Shown one piece after another: positions 51,051 through 59,660 of a DNA stretch of 64,000 bases (positions within the stretch are counted from its first letter, which is position 1; each line of letters starts with the position of its first letter). The position numbers and the translations under genes are program-made. Source of the stretch: Pseudomonas chlororaphis subsp. chlororaphis. GTDB lineage: Bacteria > Pseudomonadota > Gammaproteobacteria > Pseudomonadales > Pseudomonadaceae. Where the stretch lies: contig NZ_CP027712.1 of the NCBI RefSeq assembly GCF_003945765.1, positions 2,542,001-2,606,000 of the forward strand. The letters are read 5' to 3'. The notes under the pieces are model-generated. The model saw only the letters and a program-made list of their open reading frames with translations, did not search any database and was not told the DNA's origin.

Positions 51051-51304
51051 TTCGCAGGCGAGTGAGGAGTGCGCTGAAGCTCGCGTCGCAGCGCTCAGGT
51101 GAACTGGAAAGGGGGGAAAAGCTACACAGGTACAACGCGAAGGGCTGTCGAACCCTCTGCTGCCTGGATGGATATCCGCCTATCGGGCAGGTGATGAAGG
51201 TCAATGTTCTTATTAATTGCATCATGGGCTGGTCTGAGCGCACAAAGGTGGCTTTAGGGATTTTCCGATAGGTTCTGTTTGGCGGCATCCCTAACCTTGG
51301 ATGC

Positions 51305-54133
51305 ATGAAATACAAACAGTTTCTTCAACCACTGGACAAAAACTTTTCCTCGCCCAAGGCGGTTGGCAAGCTCCTTCTGCTTTTGGCCTGGTTACTCCTG
51401 TTGTGCCTGTTCTGCGGTCTCTGCTTCTATTGGGTGTCCAGTTTAAATAACGAAATCTCCAAGCACCGCCGAGTGATGAATGACGAGGTTTACAGCGTTC
51501 AAGAGTCGCTGTTTCAGCGCGAGGCCTTGTTGCTGCATTTCAGCCGCTCGGTTCATTTGAATTCACCGGATGTGGTGTCTGCACCCGAAGCACTGAAAGT
51601 TCCTTTGGGTCAGGACCAACGCAAGAGAATCCTGCTGGGCAACTACGATTCGCCTTGGAGCCTGACTCTTTCCGGGCGCGATATTCGCGAGTTGGAAGAG
51701 TTTCAGCTCGGCCTCGTGTATGTGTCCAACAATGCAGAGCACACCATCAGCCGCATCTACGATCGCAGCTTCGACCATTACGTCCTGCCGAGCAGCGTGC
51801 TCAATGCGCTGGCTGCGACGACCATGGCAAGTAATCAGCAGTTCATCTGGTTGAACGATCCTGGTGATCCGCTCACGCGAATCTACATCTTTCGGCGCAT
51901 TTCCAATGGTCAGGATGCTGGTTGGCTGGGCTTGGAAATTGTTGGCAAAGAGCTGGCGGCGGGGCTGCTTGGTCAAGGTTCGGATGGTTATCTGTTGTTG
52001 AACAGGGCGCGCCAGCAAGTGTTGGGCAGCGAGCCGGACAAAGACCTGAGCACCTATTTTTCCAGGGTCTGGTCCAAGGACGACTTCGGCTTTACTGGCC
52101 GCGGCCTGAACCTCGGTTATCTGTCCCTGAGCAAAAGCATCGGCGGTTCAAGGTGGATGTTGATCTACTACGTACCGTTCAAGGCGCTGCTGACGCCGCT
52201 GTGGCGGGACTCCGTGCTGGCCCTGCTGGTGTTCGGCCTGATGGCCATAGGCGTTCAGCGTCTGGTGCTGCGGATTAATCGGCGGTTGGTCAACCCGGCT
52301 CTGCATCGTTTGGAAGCCTTGATCGAAAGTGAAGAGTTCAGTCGTACGGTCATCGACACGGCTCCGGTAGCCCTGTGTGTGTTACGGCGTCTTGATGGCC
52401 AGGTGGTGCTGGAAAATCGTCTGTGCGTGCAGTGGTTAGGTGGAGACGCACAGCGCATTGCTCTGGAGCAGGACTGGATACGACGCGCGTTCGACAACAA
52501 TTCACCTGTCTGCGAGGAGTTGGAGGCTGCCAGTGGTCATCATTTGCACCTGAGCTCGGTGCCTACCCGCTACAAGGGGGAGGACGTGCTGCTCTGTGCC
52601 TTCAGCGATATCAGCGCGCGCAAACAAATGGAGCTGGCCTTGGCTCGGGCCAAGCAGCATTCCGATGCGACCAACGAGGCTAAAAGCGTCTTTCTCGCGA
52701 CCATCAGTCACGAAATCCGCACGCCTCTTTATGGGTTGCTCGGCACGCTGGAGTTGCTTGGCTTGACGAAGCTCGAACCACAGCAGGCGAATTATCTGGA
52801 TGCCATGCAGCGCTCAGCATCGACCTTGGGACATTTGATCAACGATGTATTGGATGTCTCCAAGATCGAAGCTGGCCAGTTGGTGCTTGAGCCCGATGAT
52901 TTCAACCCCTGCGAATTGGTGCAGGAGTTGATTCAGATGTTTTCCGCGGCAGCACAACGCAAGGGATTGATCCTACAAGCGTTCTGCGACCCGAAACTAC
53001 CGATGATGATGCGCGGAGATGCGGCGCGGATTCGGCAGATTCTCAGCAATCTGCTGGGCAATGCCTTGAAGTTCACTGACTCCGGTCGAGTGGTGTTGCG
53101 CGTCAGGATCGAAAGTCGCGATTGCGAACGGTTGAACCTGCTTTGGCAAGTGACCGACACCGGCTGCGGCATTCGCATGGAAGAGCAAAGTCGTCTGTTC
53201 GAGCCGTTTTATCAGGCCGGAGACCGTCAGAGCCGAGCCGGTGGTACCGGGCTGGGCTTGTCTATTTGTCAGCGTCTGGCCGAGTTGATGAATGGCGATA
53301 TCCGTCTGGTCAGTGCCTACGGGTTGGGTAGCAGTTTCACCTTGTCGTTACCGCTGGAGCTGGGTCGCCCGGAGAGCATGAGCGAGCAGGGCATTCGCCT
53401 GGCATCGTTACCGGTTTTCGTCAGCTCTCCTCTCCAGGAAGCGGCAGAAAACGTGTGCGGCTGGCTGAACCGTTGGGGGGCGTCCGCTCAGATCCTCAAC
53501 AGCACCGAATTGCAACTGCCGCCTAGGGCGACGTTGGTGGAACTGACCGTCGAGAACGGCGCTGCCAACTCACTGCTATTACCCAGCAGTTCGCGGGTAC
53601 GGGCTTACCTTGGGGCGCCAGGGCAGCCAGTACTGACGGACAGCGCCTGGGAGGTCAACCTCAACAATATTCACGCTATCGGCCAGGCGGTCAGCCTGGC
53701 TCAAGGCAGCAGCCAGGCGCGTGCCGAGACCAGCACCGAACCCTTTCGTCAATTGTTGCAACGAGTGTTAGTGATCGAAGACAACCCCATCAATCAGTTG
53801 GTGCTCAAGGAACAACTCGAAGTGCTGGGCTGTGAGGTGACTCTGGCCAGCGACGGACGCGAAGCGCTGATGCAATGGGCATGCGGCACCTTCGATCTGG
53901 TGCTGACCGACATCAACATGCCTGGCATGGATGGCCACCAATTGGCGCGACACATGCGCCGTATCGGTTGCGCCGTGCCGATCGTGGGAGCGACGGCCAA
54001 CACTGACCCCGAAGAAGCTGCGCGTTGTCTTGATTCGGGCATGAACCTGTGTTTGACGAAGCCCGTGGATCTTCTGTCCCTGTTCAACAGCTTGAACGCC
54101 TTAAAGCCGGAGAAAATCGTATGTGCGCCATGA
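51305..54133 (+). CDS. Hybrid sensor histidine kinase, PvrS-like
   Basis: Membrane kinase of 942 residues. Helix 1 is at about 20-45, a periplasmic sensor of about 255 residues follows, and helix 2 is at about 302-322. A PAS-like segment lies near 350-440 (VIDTAPVALCVLRRLDG). The kinase core has His469 in FLATISHEIRTPLYG and the ATP-binding G boxes (TDTGCGIRMEEQ, GGTGLGLSICQRL). A degenerate receiver-like linker precedes the true receiver, whose phospho-acceptor is Asp869 (LTDINMPGMDG). There is no Hpt domain, so phosphoryl output must go through another protein's Hpt. It overlaps the REC-EAL gene by 13 bases. Confidence 0.9.
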   Translation: MKYKQFLQPLDKNFSSPKAVGKLLLLLAWLLLLCLFCGLCFYWVSSLNNEISKHRRVMNDEVYSVQESLFQREALLLHFSRSVHLNSPDVVSAPEALKVPLGQDQRKRILLGNYDSPWSLTLSGRDIRELEEFQLGLVYVSNNAEHTISRIYDRSFDHYVLPSSVLNALAATTMASNQQFIWLNDPGDPLTRIYIFRRISNGQDAGWLGLEIVGKELAAGLLGQGSDGYLLLNRARQQVLGSEPDKDLSTYFSRVWSKDDFGFTGRGLNLGYLSLSKSIGGSRWMLIYYVPFKALLTPLWRDSVLALLVFGLMAIGVQRLVLRINRRLVNPALHRLEALIESEEFSRTVIDTAPVALCVLRRLDGQVVLENRLCVQWLGGDAQRIALEQDWIRRAFDNNSPVCEELEAASGHHLHLSSVPTRYKGEDVLLCAFSDISARKQMELALARAKQHSDATNEAKSVFLATISHEIRTPLYGLLGTLELLGLTKLEPQQANYLDAMQRSASTLGHLINDVLDVSKIEAGQLVLEPDDFNPCELVQELIQMFSAAAQRKGLILQAFCDPKLPMMMRGDAARIRQILSNLLGNALKFTDSGRVVLRVRIESRDCERLNLLWQVTDTGCGIRMEEQSRLFEPFYQAGDRQSRAGGTGLGLSICQRLAELMNGDIRLVSAYGLGSSFTLSLPLELGRPESMSEQGIRLASLPVFVSSPLQEAAENVCGWLNRWGASAQILNSTELQLPPRATLVELTVENGAANSLLLPSSSRVRAYLGAPGQPVLTDSAWEVNLNNIHAIGQAVSLAQGSSQARAETSTEPFRQLLQRVLVIEDNPINQLVLKEQLEVLGCEVTLASDGREALMQWACGTFDLVLTDINMPGMDGHQLARHMRRIGCAVPIVGATANTDPEEAARCLDSGMNLCLTKPVDLLSLFNSLNALKPEKIVCAP

Positions 54134-55302
54134 GTGTATTGATCGTCGAAGATCACCATTTTCAACGCGAATATCTGAAATCGCTGTTCAAGGCCGAGGG
54201 CGTGCATCGTATCGAGATTGCCGCTGACGGACAGGAAGCCCTGCAATGGCTGGACAAGCGAGACTTCGATCTGGTGCTCAGTGATCTGATGATGCCGGAG
54301 CTCGATGGCGTGCAGTTCATCCAGCAGCTGTCGTTGTCGAAGAAGCCGCCCCGCCTGGCGCTGATGAGCTCGTCCTCGCGACGCATGCTGGGGAGCGCCT
54401 GTACCGTGGCTGAAATGCTGGGAATCGAAGTGATCGATACGATTTCCAAACCTGCCATGCCGGCCTCGATCAGGAGCCTGATTGACAAGTGTGCGGCTCC
54501 CCGGGCGGTTCCCGAGAGCGCGCCGGCTCCGGTGTTGGTTTTCAACCGACAGCAGTTGCAGGAGGCCTTGGAACAGGGGCAGTTCAAAGCGTGGTTCCAA
54601 CCGAAGAAGGCGTTGAGAAGCGGCAGGATCGCCTCGGCCGAGGCGTTGGTGCGTTGGGAACACCCGGCTTTGGGGACTTTGTTGCCTGGGCAGTTTCTAT
54701 CGCAGATGGTTGATGCCGGGCTGGAAGAGGCATTGTTGTTCTGCATGATCGAACAAACTGTGAAGGCCCAGTTCAGCTGGCAGAACAGTGGTTTTCGAGT
54801 TCCGGTTTCGATCAACCTGCCGACTCACTTGTTGAATGACCCGACCTTGCCCGATCGGCTTCATGAATGTGTTCTACGCTTGAACGGCATGCCGTCCAGG
54901 CTGTGTTTCGAACTGACCGAATGCAGCATGACCGAGTTGCTCAGCCACTACATCGCCGGGGTATGCCGGTTGCGGATGAAAGGTTTCGGATTGGCCCAGG
55001 ATGACTTCGGACAAGGGTTCAGTTCGTTTTACAACCTGGTGAAAACGCCCTTTACCGAGTTGAAAATCGACCGTGCGCTAATAGCCAATTGCGAGCATGA
55101 AGAAAGTACCGCCGCGGCGCTCAAAAGTATTATTGCACTGGGGCAGCATTTGGGACTTGAAGTCGTTGCAGAGGGTGTTGAGAATCACGCGCAGCTGGCG
55201 TTATTGCGCCAGTTCGAGTGTGACGCGGTACAGGGGTTCTTGATTTCCAAAGCCGTATCGAAAGAGTCGTTTTCGGCTTTGCTACAACAGGAGGGTCGAT
55301 GA
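54121..55302 (+). CDS. REC-EAL response regulator, c-di-GMP phosphodiesterase (PvrR/RocR-like)
   Basis: Protein of 393 residues from ATG 54121, with GGAG eight bases upstream; ATG 54130 is an alternative. The receiver spans 1-125 with Asp55 (LVLSDLMMPELDG). The EAL domain spans about 145-390. Catalytic marks are kept: EAL at 174-176 (SAEALVRW), SINLP, ELTE, QDDFGQG, LKIDRA, VAEGVE and QGF. An active phosphodiesterase lowering c-di-GMP is therefore expected. Domain order and length match P. aeruginosa PvrR and RocR. It lies between the two sensor kinase genes. Confidence 0.92.
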   Translation: MCAMSVLIVEDHHFQREYLKSLFKAEGVHRIEIAADGQEALQWLDKRDFDLVLSDLMMPELDGVQFIQQLSLSKKPPRLALMSSSSRRMLGSACTVAEMLGIEVIDTISKPAMPASIRSLIDKCAAPRAVPESAPAPVLVFNRQQLQEALEQGQFKAWFQPKKALRSGRIASAEALVRWEHPALGTLLPGQFLSQMVDAGLEEALLFCMIEQTVKAQFSWQNSGFRVPVSINLPTHLLNDPTLPDRLHECVLRLNGMPSRLCFELTECSMTELLSHYIAGVCRLRMKGFGLAQDDFGQGFSSFYNLVKTPFTELKIDRALIANCEHEESTAAALKSIIALGQHLGLEVVAEGVENHAQLALLRQFECDAVQGFLISKAVSKESFSALLQQEGR

Positions 55303-55355
55303 TGAAACAGTCGACCCTCTAGGCTTCTCACTGGGTTGGATCAGCCGGATGATTT

Positions 55356-58300
55356 ATGGGAAACGATAATCTAATTAAAAATTTTGCCCGTACTTCCTTG
55401 CGGTTGAACATGCTACTGATCGTAGCGGTTTCGCTGGCAATTCTGTTGTTCGCCATGACCTACTGGGCTGCCGAGCGCCTGGTTCAGGAACAGTTGTACA
55501 AGATAGAATTTCACTTCTCGCGCTTGATGGGCAACATCCATGAGCAGGAAGAATTCTTGCTGCGTGTTGCCCGGCATAGCGATGAGGTGACACAAAAACG
55601 GGATCAGGCAGTCATTCCGTTTCAGCATCGCTTGCTCAAGGAAGCACGCGACTCCTGGATCTACGAAGGACGCGAATTCTCCTTTTCCATGCCGTTCACT
55701 CTGGCTGTGCCCACTGAGATGGCTTCGCAGGGTGAAGATCAAGTTGCCGGTATTGGGAAGTTTGGGGTGCTGATTTCCAACTTGTACGGCTCGTACTGGA
55801 GCATTTCTTCTTATGCTGCGCCGCAAACGCTACTGCTGGATCTTGATAGCTCAATCAGCATTGGTGTTCCGGCAGCTACTGCCTCAAGGGAAAATGGACA
55901 GGTCGGTAAGAACGACTACCTGGAGCTGAGTGAAAACCTGAAAAAGCAAATTTTGAAGTTCCGCCCGGCACAATCGGATAATGCCGTGATGTGGGCGCCG
56001 GCCAATCATGTCCAGGGTGATGGGTCGTCTATCAAGTTCATTACCTACATGTACACCGACACGCCACAAAACCTGTTGGTCCACGATCAATCGAAGCGTC
56101 AACTGGTCATCGCCTCGTTGCTGGATCTGCGTTCAATTACCGACTCTTCTCGTCTCAGCGATTGGACGGTATTCGATGCCATGGAACTCATAACCCCCGA
56201 CGGGTTGTTGCTGACGGGCAAGATACCCAGCTTCGACGATGCTCAAGAAGGGTTGCAATTGACCAGTGCCGGGTTCCTGGTCAAGACCACCAGCAAAGAC
56301 GGCTGGCGCGGTTACTATCACCTTGATTACCGAAGCTTTTTTCAATATGCCAAGTGGCAGTTACTGGTGTTGCTGGCTGTGTGTCTGGCGTTTGTTGTCG
56401 TGGGTTATTTCTTGTTGCGCTGGTATGCCATGAGAGTGGTCGTACCGGCTCGCCGGGCTCATGACCGGGTTGTAGAGAGTGACTCGTTCAGCCGCGCGAT
56501 CATTCAGAACGCCCCAGTGGCGTTGTGCGTGCTGGCGCGCAAAGATCGCAAGGTGGTGATGGAAAACGAGCTGGCGCTGCAATGGCTGGGAGACACACAA
56601 ACCATCAGTCAGCTTAGCCGCGGCTGGCCTTCCGTAGCCGAATCGGCTGGAGCCGTCGAGGACAAGCATCTATCGATCACAATCAACGACCGACAGCTGG
56701 AAGTCAGTTTTTTGCCGTCGCGCTATCAAGGCGAAGACGTGGTGCTTTGTGCGTTCAGTGACATCAGTGCTTACAAGCTGGCGGAGCGGGCACTGGCTCA
56801 AGCCAAGCAATCGGCGGACGCTTCAAACGAGGCCAAGACCGTATTTCTGGCGACCATGAGCCATGAGATCCGCACGCCGCTGTATGGGGTGCTCGGCACC
56901 CTGGAACTCCTGACCCTGTCGCCGCTCAATGCCCTGCAACGTTCGCAAGTGCAAACCATGCAACGTTCCTCTTCGATTCTGTTGCAGGTGATCAGCGATA
57001 TTCTGGACGTGTCGAAAATCGAAGCCGGGCAACTGGCGATCGAACACGTCGAGTTCAGTCCATTGGAAATGATCGAGGATGTCCTGCAGGCCTATTCGGC
57101 TGCTGCGGGTGCCAAAGGTCTGCACCTCTATGCCTGCGTGGAAGTCGAGCTACCGCGAAGAGTCAGAGGCGACGCAGCCAGAATTCGGCAGATACTCAAC
57201 AATTTGCTCAGCAATGCGATCAAGTTCACCGATGTCGGACGAATCGCCTTGCGGGTCAAAAGCGAGCAGGTCGAGGGTGCCTGGCAGTTTCAGTGGCAGG
57301 TCACCGATACCGGCTGTGGCATTTCCAGCGAGCATCAGGTCCGCCTGTTCGAACCCTTCTATCAGGCACATAGCCAGCAGCACACCGTCGGTGGTACCGG
57401 GCTTGGCCTGTCGATTTGCTGGCGCTTGACGCAATTGATGGGCGGCAACCTGGCGATCGTCAGTGACACAGGACTGGGCAGCAGTTTCACCTTGAGCCTG
57501 CCACTCACGGTTGTGCCTGGTGAACATCCGCTCCTACCTGGGTTCACCCTGAAGAACGAGGCCGTTGCAGTACGCGCTCCCATCAAGGAGTTGGCCATCA
57601 GCGTCTGTAACTGGCTGTCGCATTTCGGAGCGCTGGCGGTGACCGGTAGCGAGGTATCCGATGACCGCTATCCTGGCGCGGTGCTTGTCGATGTGATCCC
57701 GGAACTTTTGCCGGCGCTGGAATGGAGTGGTGAGCGGGTTCGTTGCTCGGAAGAGGGATTGATCAAGCCACAGCGTACCGCCGATGGCTATACCGTCAGT
57801 CTGCACAGCCTCAAGGGCCTGCTACGAGCAGTGGCCCTGGCCCAGGGCGAGCCATTGGCTGCGAATGAAAGCGCCGAAGCGATACAGAGTTGGTGTCGGT
57901 TCAGCTTGCATGTGCTCGTCGCCGAAGATAACCCGATCAACCAGACCTTGATCAAGGAGCAGCTCCAGCAGCTGGGGTGCAGCGTGGCATTGGCATCCAA
58001 CGGCGTGGAAGCGCTGCGACTCTGGGATCATGATGCTTTCGATGTCGTACTGACTGACGTCAATATGCCGGAAATGAATGGGTATGAATTGACCACGGCG
58101 CTACGTCGAGCCGATAGCAACACCCCCATTGTCGGCGTGACCGCCAACGCGTTGCGCGAGGAAGAGGAACGCTGTATCGGCGTAGGCATGAACGCTTGTG
58201 TGGTCAAGCCGATGTCATTGCAAACCCTGCACAATGTGCTGTTGAAACTCTGCGGACACCTGGATGGCGCAATACTGTCCGAGGAAGAGGCGTCGGAAGA

Positions 58301-58586
58301 GAAAAGTGTCATGCAAGTGTCCAGTCAATTGCGTGATGTATTCATTCAGACGTTCAAGGAAGACCTTGCCAAAACTCGCGCAGCAGTGCGGGACAAAGAT
58401 GCCAAGGCAGTGGGCTCCATGTTGCACCGGATACGCGGTGGGTTGTCGGTGGTTCAGGCACAGGATCTGCTCGATCGTTGCGTGGCTATTGAAGCGCAAC
58501 TGGATGCACAGGGTTGGGTGGAGGAAAGACGGCGTGAAGTAGAGGATGTCCTCGAGCAAATCACGCAGGAGATGGAAAAGTTATGA
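55356..58586 (+). CDS. Hybrid sensor histidine kinase with Hpt domain, RcsC/RocS-like
   Basis: Membrane kinase of 1076 residues paralogous to the upstream kinase. Helices lie at about 17-37 and 330-352 around a large periplasmic sensor. A PAS-like region follows at about 370-470. The phospho-acceptor is His503 (FLATMSHEIRTPLYG), then the HATPase (TDTGCGISSEHQ, GGTGLGLSICWRL), a receiver with Asp901 (LTDVNMPEMNG), and a C-terminal Hpt with His1024 (MLHRIRGGLSVV). It can therefore run a full His-Asp-His relay to the RcsB-like regulator 58 bases downstream. It starts 53 bases after the REC-EAL gene. Confidence 0.92.
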   Translation: MGNDNLIKNFARTSLRLNMLLIVAVSLAILLFAMTYWAAERLVQEQLYKIEFHFSRLMGNIHEQEEFLLRVARHSDEVTQKRDQAVIPFQHRLLKEARDSWIYEGREFSFSMPFTLAVPTEMASQGEDQVAGIGKFGVLISNLYGSYWSISSYAAPQTLLLDLDSSISIGVPAATASRENGQVGKNDYLELSENLKKQILKFRPAQSDNAVMWAPANHVQGDGSSIKFITYMYTDTPQNLLVHDQSKRQLVIASLLDLRSITDSSRLSDWTVFDAMELITPDGLLLTGKIPSFDDAQEGLQLTSAGFLVKTTSKDGWRGYYHLDYRSFFQYAKWQLLVLLAVCLAFVVVGYFLLRWYAMRVVVPARRAHDRVVESDSFSRAIIQNAPVALCVLARKDRKVVMENELALQWLGDTQTISQLSRGWPSVAESAGAVEDKHLSITINDRQLEVSFLPSRYQGEDVVLCAFSDISAYKLAERALAQAKQSADASNEAKTVFLATMSHEIRTPLYGVLGTLELLTLSPLNALQRSQVQTMQRSSSILLQVISDILDVSKIEAGQLAIEHVEFSPLEMIEDVLQAYSAAAGAKGLHLYACVEVELPRRVRGDAARIRQILNNLLSNAIKFTDVGRIALRVKSEQVEGAWQFQWQVTDTGCGISSEHQVRLFEPFYQAHSQQHTVGGTGLGLSICWRLTQLMGGNLAIVSDTGLGSSFTLSLPLTVVPGEHPLLPGFTLKNEAVAVRAPIKELAISVCNWLSHFGALAVTGSEVSDDRYPGAVLVDVIPELLPALEWSGERVRCSEEGLIKPQRTADGYTVSLHSLKGLLRAVALAQGEPLAANESAEAIQSWCRFSLHVLVAEDNPINQTLIKEQLQQLGCSVALASNGVEALRLWDHDAFDVVLTDVNMPEMNGYELTTALRRADSNTPIVGVTANALREEEERCIGVGMNACVVKPMSLQTLHNVLLKLCGHLDGAILSEEEASEEKSVMQVSSQLRDVFIQTFKEDLAKTRAAVRDKDAKAVGSMLHRIRGGLSVVQAQDLLDRCVAIEAQLDAQGWVEERRREVEDVLEQITQEMEKL

Positions 58587-58644
58587 ATGCTACGGAGAGC
58601 GTCGGGAGCGGTTTGGTCATTTCTTTTTCAAGGGCAGTCTTAGC

Positions 58645-59292
58645 ATGAATAAAATAAAAGTGGTGCTGGCCGATGATCACCCCATCGTATTGGCAGGGGT
58701 GAAAGAAACGATCGAGAGTGACGGCGTGTATGACGTGGTGAGCGTGGCCAAGACGTCTGGCGAGTTGATGAGTGCCATCAACGAACATTCGCCGGATATC
58801 GTGATCACTGATTTCTACATGCCAGGCGATGAGCACTATGGCGATGGCATGCGCCTGATCAGCTACCTGGTGCGTCATTTCCCGCAGGTGCGTTTTCTGG
58901 TGCTGACCATGCTGAACAACCGTTCGATCCTGGGGAGCCTTTACGATTGCGGAGTGTCCGGCGTGCTGCAGAAAAGCATCAACCTCGATGAAATAAATGT
59001 GGCGTTGCGCACTATCTCCAAGGGCGGCATCTACAAGGGCAACTTCACTCTTGAGCCTGACAGTGTGATGGCCTCTACGTCGTCAGTCAGTGAGCGCATC
59101 GCGAGTATTTCAATCAAGGAAGCAGAAGTGCTGCGGCTGTTTTTGGCGGGTGAGCGGCTCAAGGATATCGCTACCAGCCTGCAACGCAGTGCAAAGACTG
59201 TCAGTACTCAGAAGACTTCGGTCATGCGCAAATTATGTGTCCACTCCGACCAGGAGCTGTTCGCATTCTGTCAGGAGCATCAGGTCGTCTGA
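58645..59292 (+). CDS. RcsB-like LuxR-family response regulator
   Basis: Regulator of 215 residues. The receiver contains ADDHPIVLAGVKE and the phospho-acceptor Asp56 (VITDFYMPGDEHYGDGM), equal in position and context to E. coli RcsB Asp56, including the MPGD and YGDG signatures. The LuxR-type HTH is at about 150-210 (SIKEAEVLRLFLAGERLKDIATSLQRSAKTVSTQKTS in part). It closes the four-gene signalling cluster and precedes the adhesin gene, its likely target. Confidence 0.92.
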   Translation: MNKIKVVLADDHPIVLAGVKETIESDGVYDVVSVAKTSGELMSAINEHSPDIVITDFYMPGDEHYGDGMRLISYLVRHFPQVRFLVLTMLNNRSILGSLYDCGVSGVLQKSINLDEINVALRTISKGGIYKGNFTLEPDSVMASTSSVSERIASISIKEAEVLRLFLAGERLKDIATSLQRSAKTVSTQKTSVMRKLCVHSDQELFAFCQEHQVV

Positions 59293-59660
59293 AAGGACCT
59301 GGATTCAACGACTGACTTACCTTCTTGCGACTATTTTTCGTGTTGCTGACCACCTTGGGTGGTCATGTCTCCAGCATTGATCCAATTGGATTCTTGCTGC
59401 TCGTATTTTGATTCCTTCCTTGATCGCGCCTCGACTCTGCTCGGATCGGCGCGTTTTAGGTTTTTCCCTAAATACCCCTCCAGGGGCGCTCCTTACCATT
59501 TGATCAATTCCAAGCACTGGCTCTGCCCATTGTGAAGCAGCCCTGAGAAAAAGCTGTTCCCGCAGGCCGGCATTGGAAGGAGGTACGACAGTACGAAACG
59601 CCATTTGAGTAGCCGTTTCGCTCTGTGCAGGACTTGAATTGAATGTTTAACGGAGTGGTT
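59293..59660. other. Presumed adhesin promoter region
   Basis: A 368-base non-coding stretch between the RcsB-like gene and the giant adhesin. It contains the hairpin TGACCACC-TTG-GGTGGTCA at 59347-59365, and a partially repeated segment GGTACGACAGTACG near 59581. I cannot place a -35/-10 pair with confidence. It is the place to look for RcsB-like regulator sites. Confidence 0.55.
59347..59365. promoter_or_regulatory. Perfect inverted repeat TGACCACC-TTG-GGTGGTCA
   Basis: Eight-base perfect arms with a three-base centre, 54 bases after the RcsB-like stop and about 300 bases before the adhesin start. It is either the terminator of the signalling operon (no T-run) or an operator. Confidence 0.45.

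Noticed and set aside
51051-51304. Possible small RNA between the GlxA-type regulator and the first kinase
   Set aside because: No terminator hairpin with T-run and no promoter could be seen.
59293-59660. Possible FleQ or RcsB box before the adhesin
   Set aside because: I could not match any stretch to a known consensus convincingly; only the palindrome at 59347 is reported.
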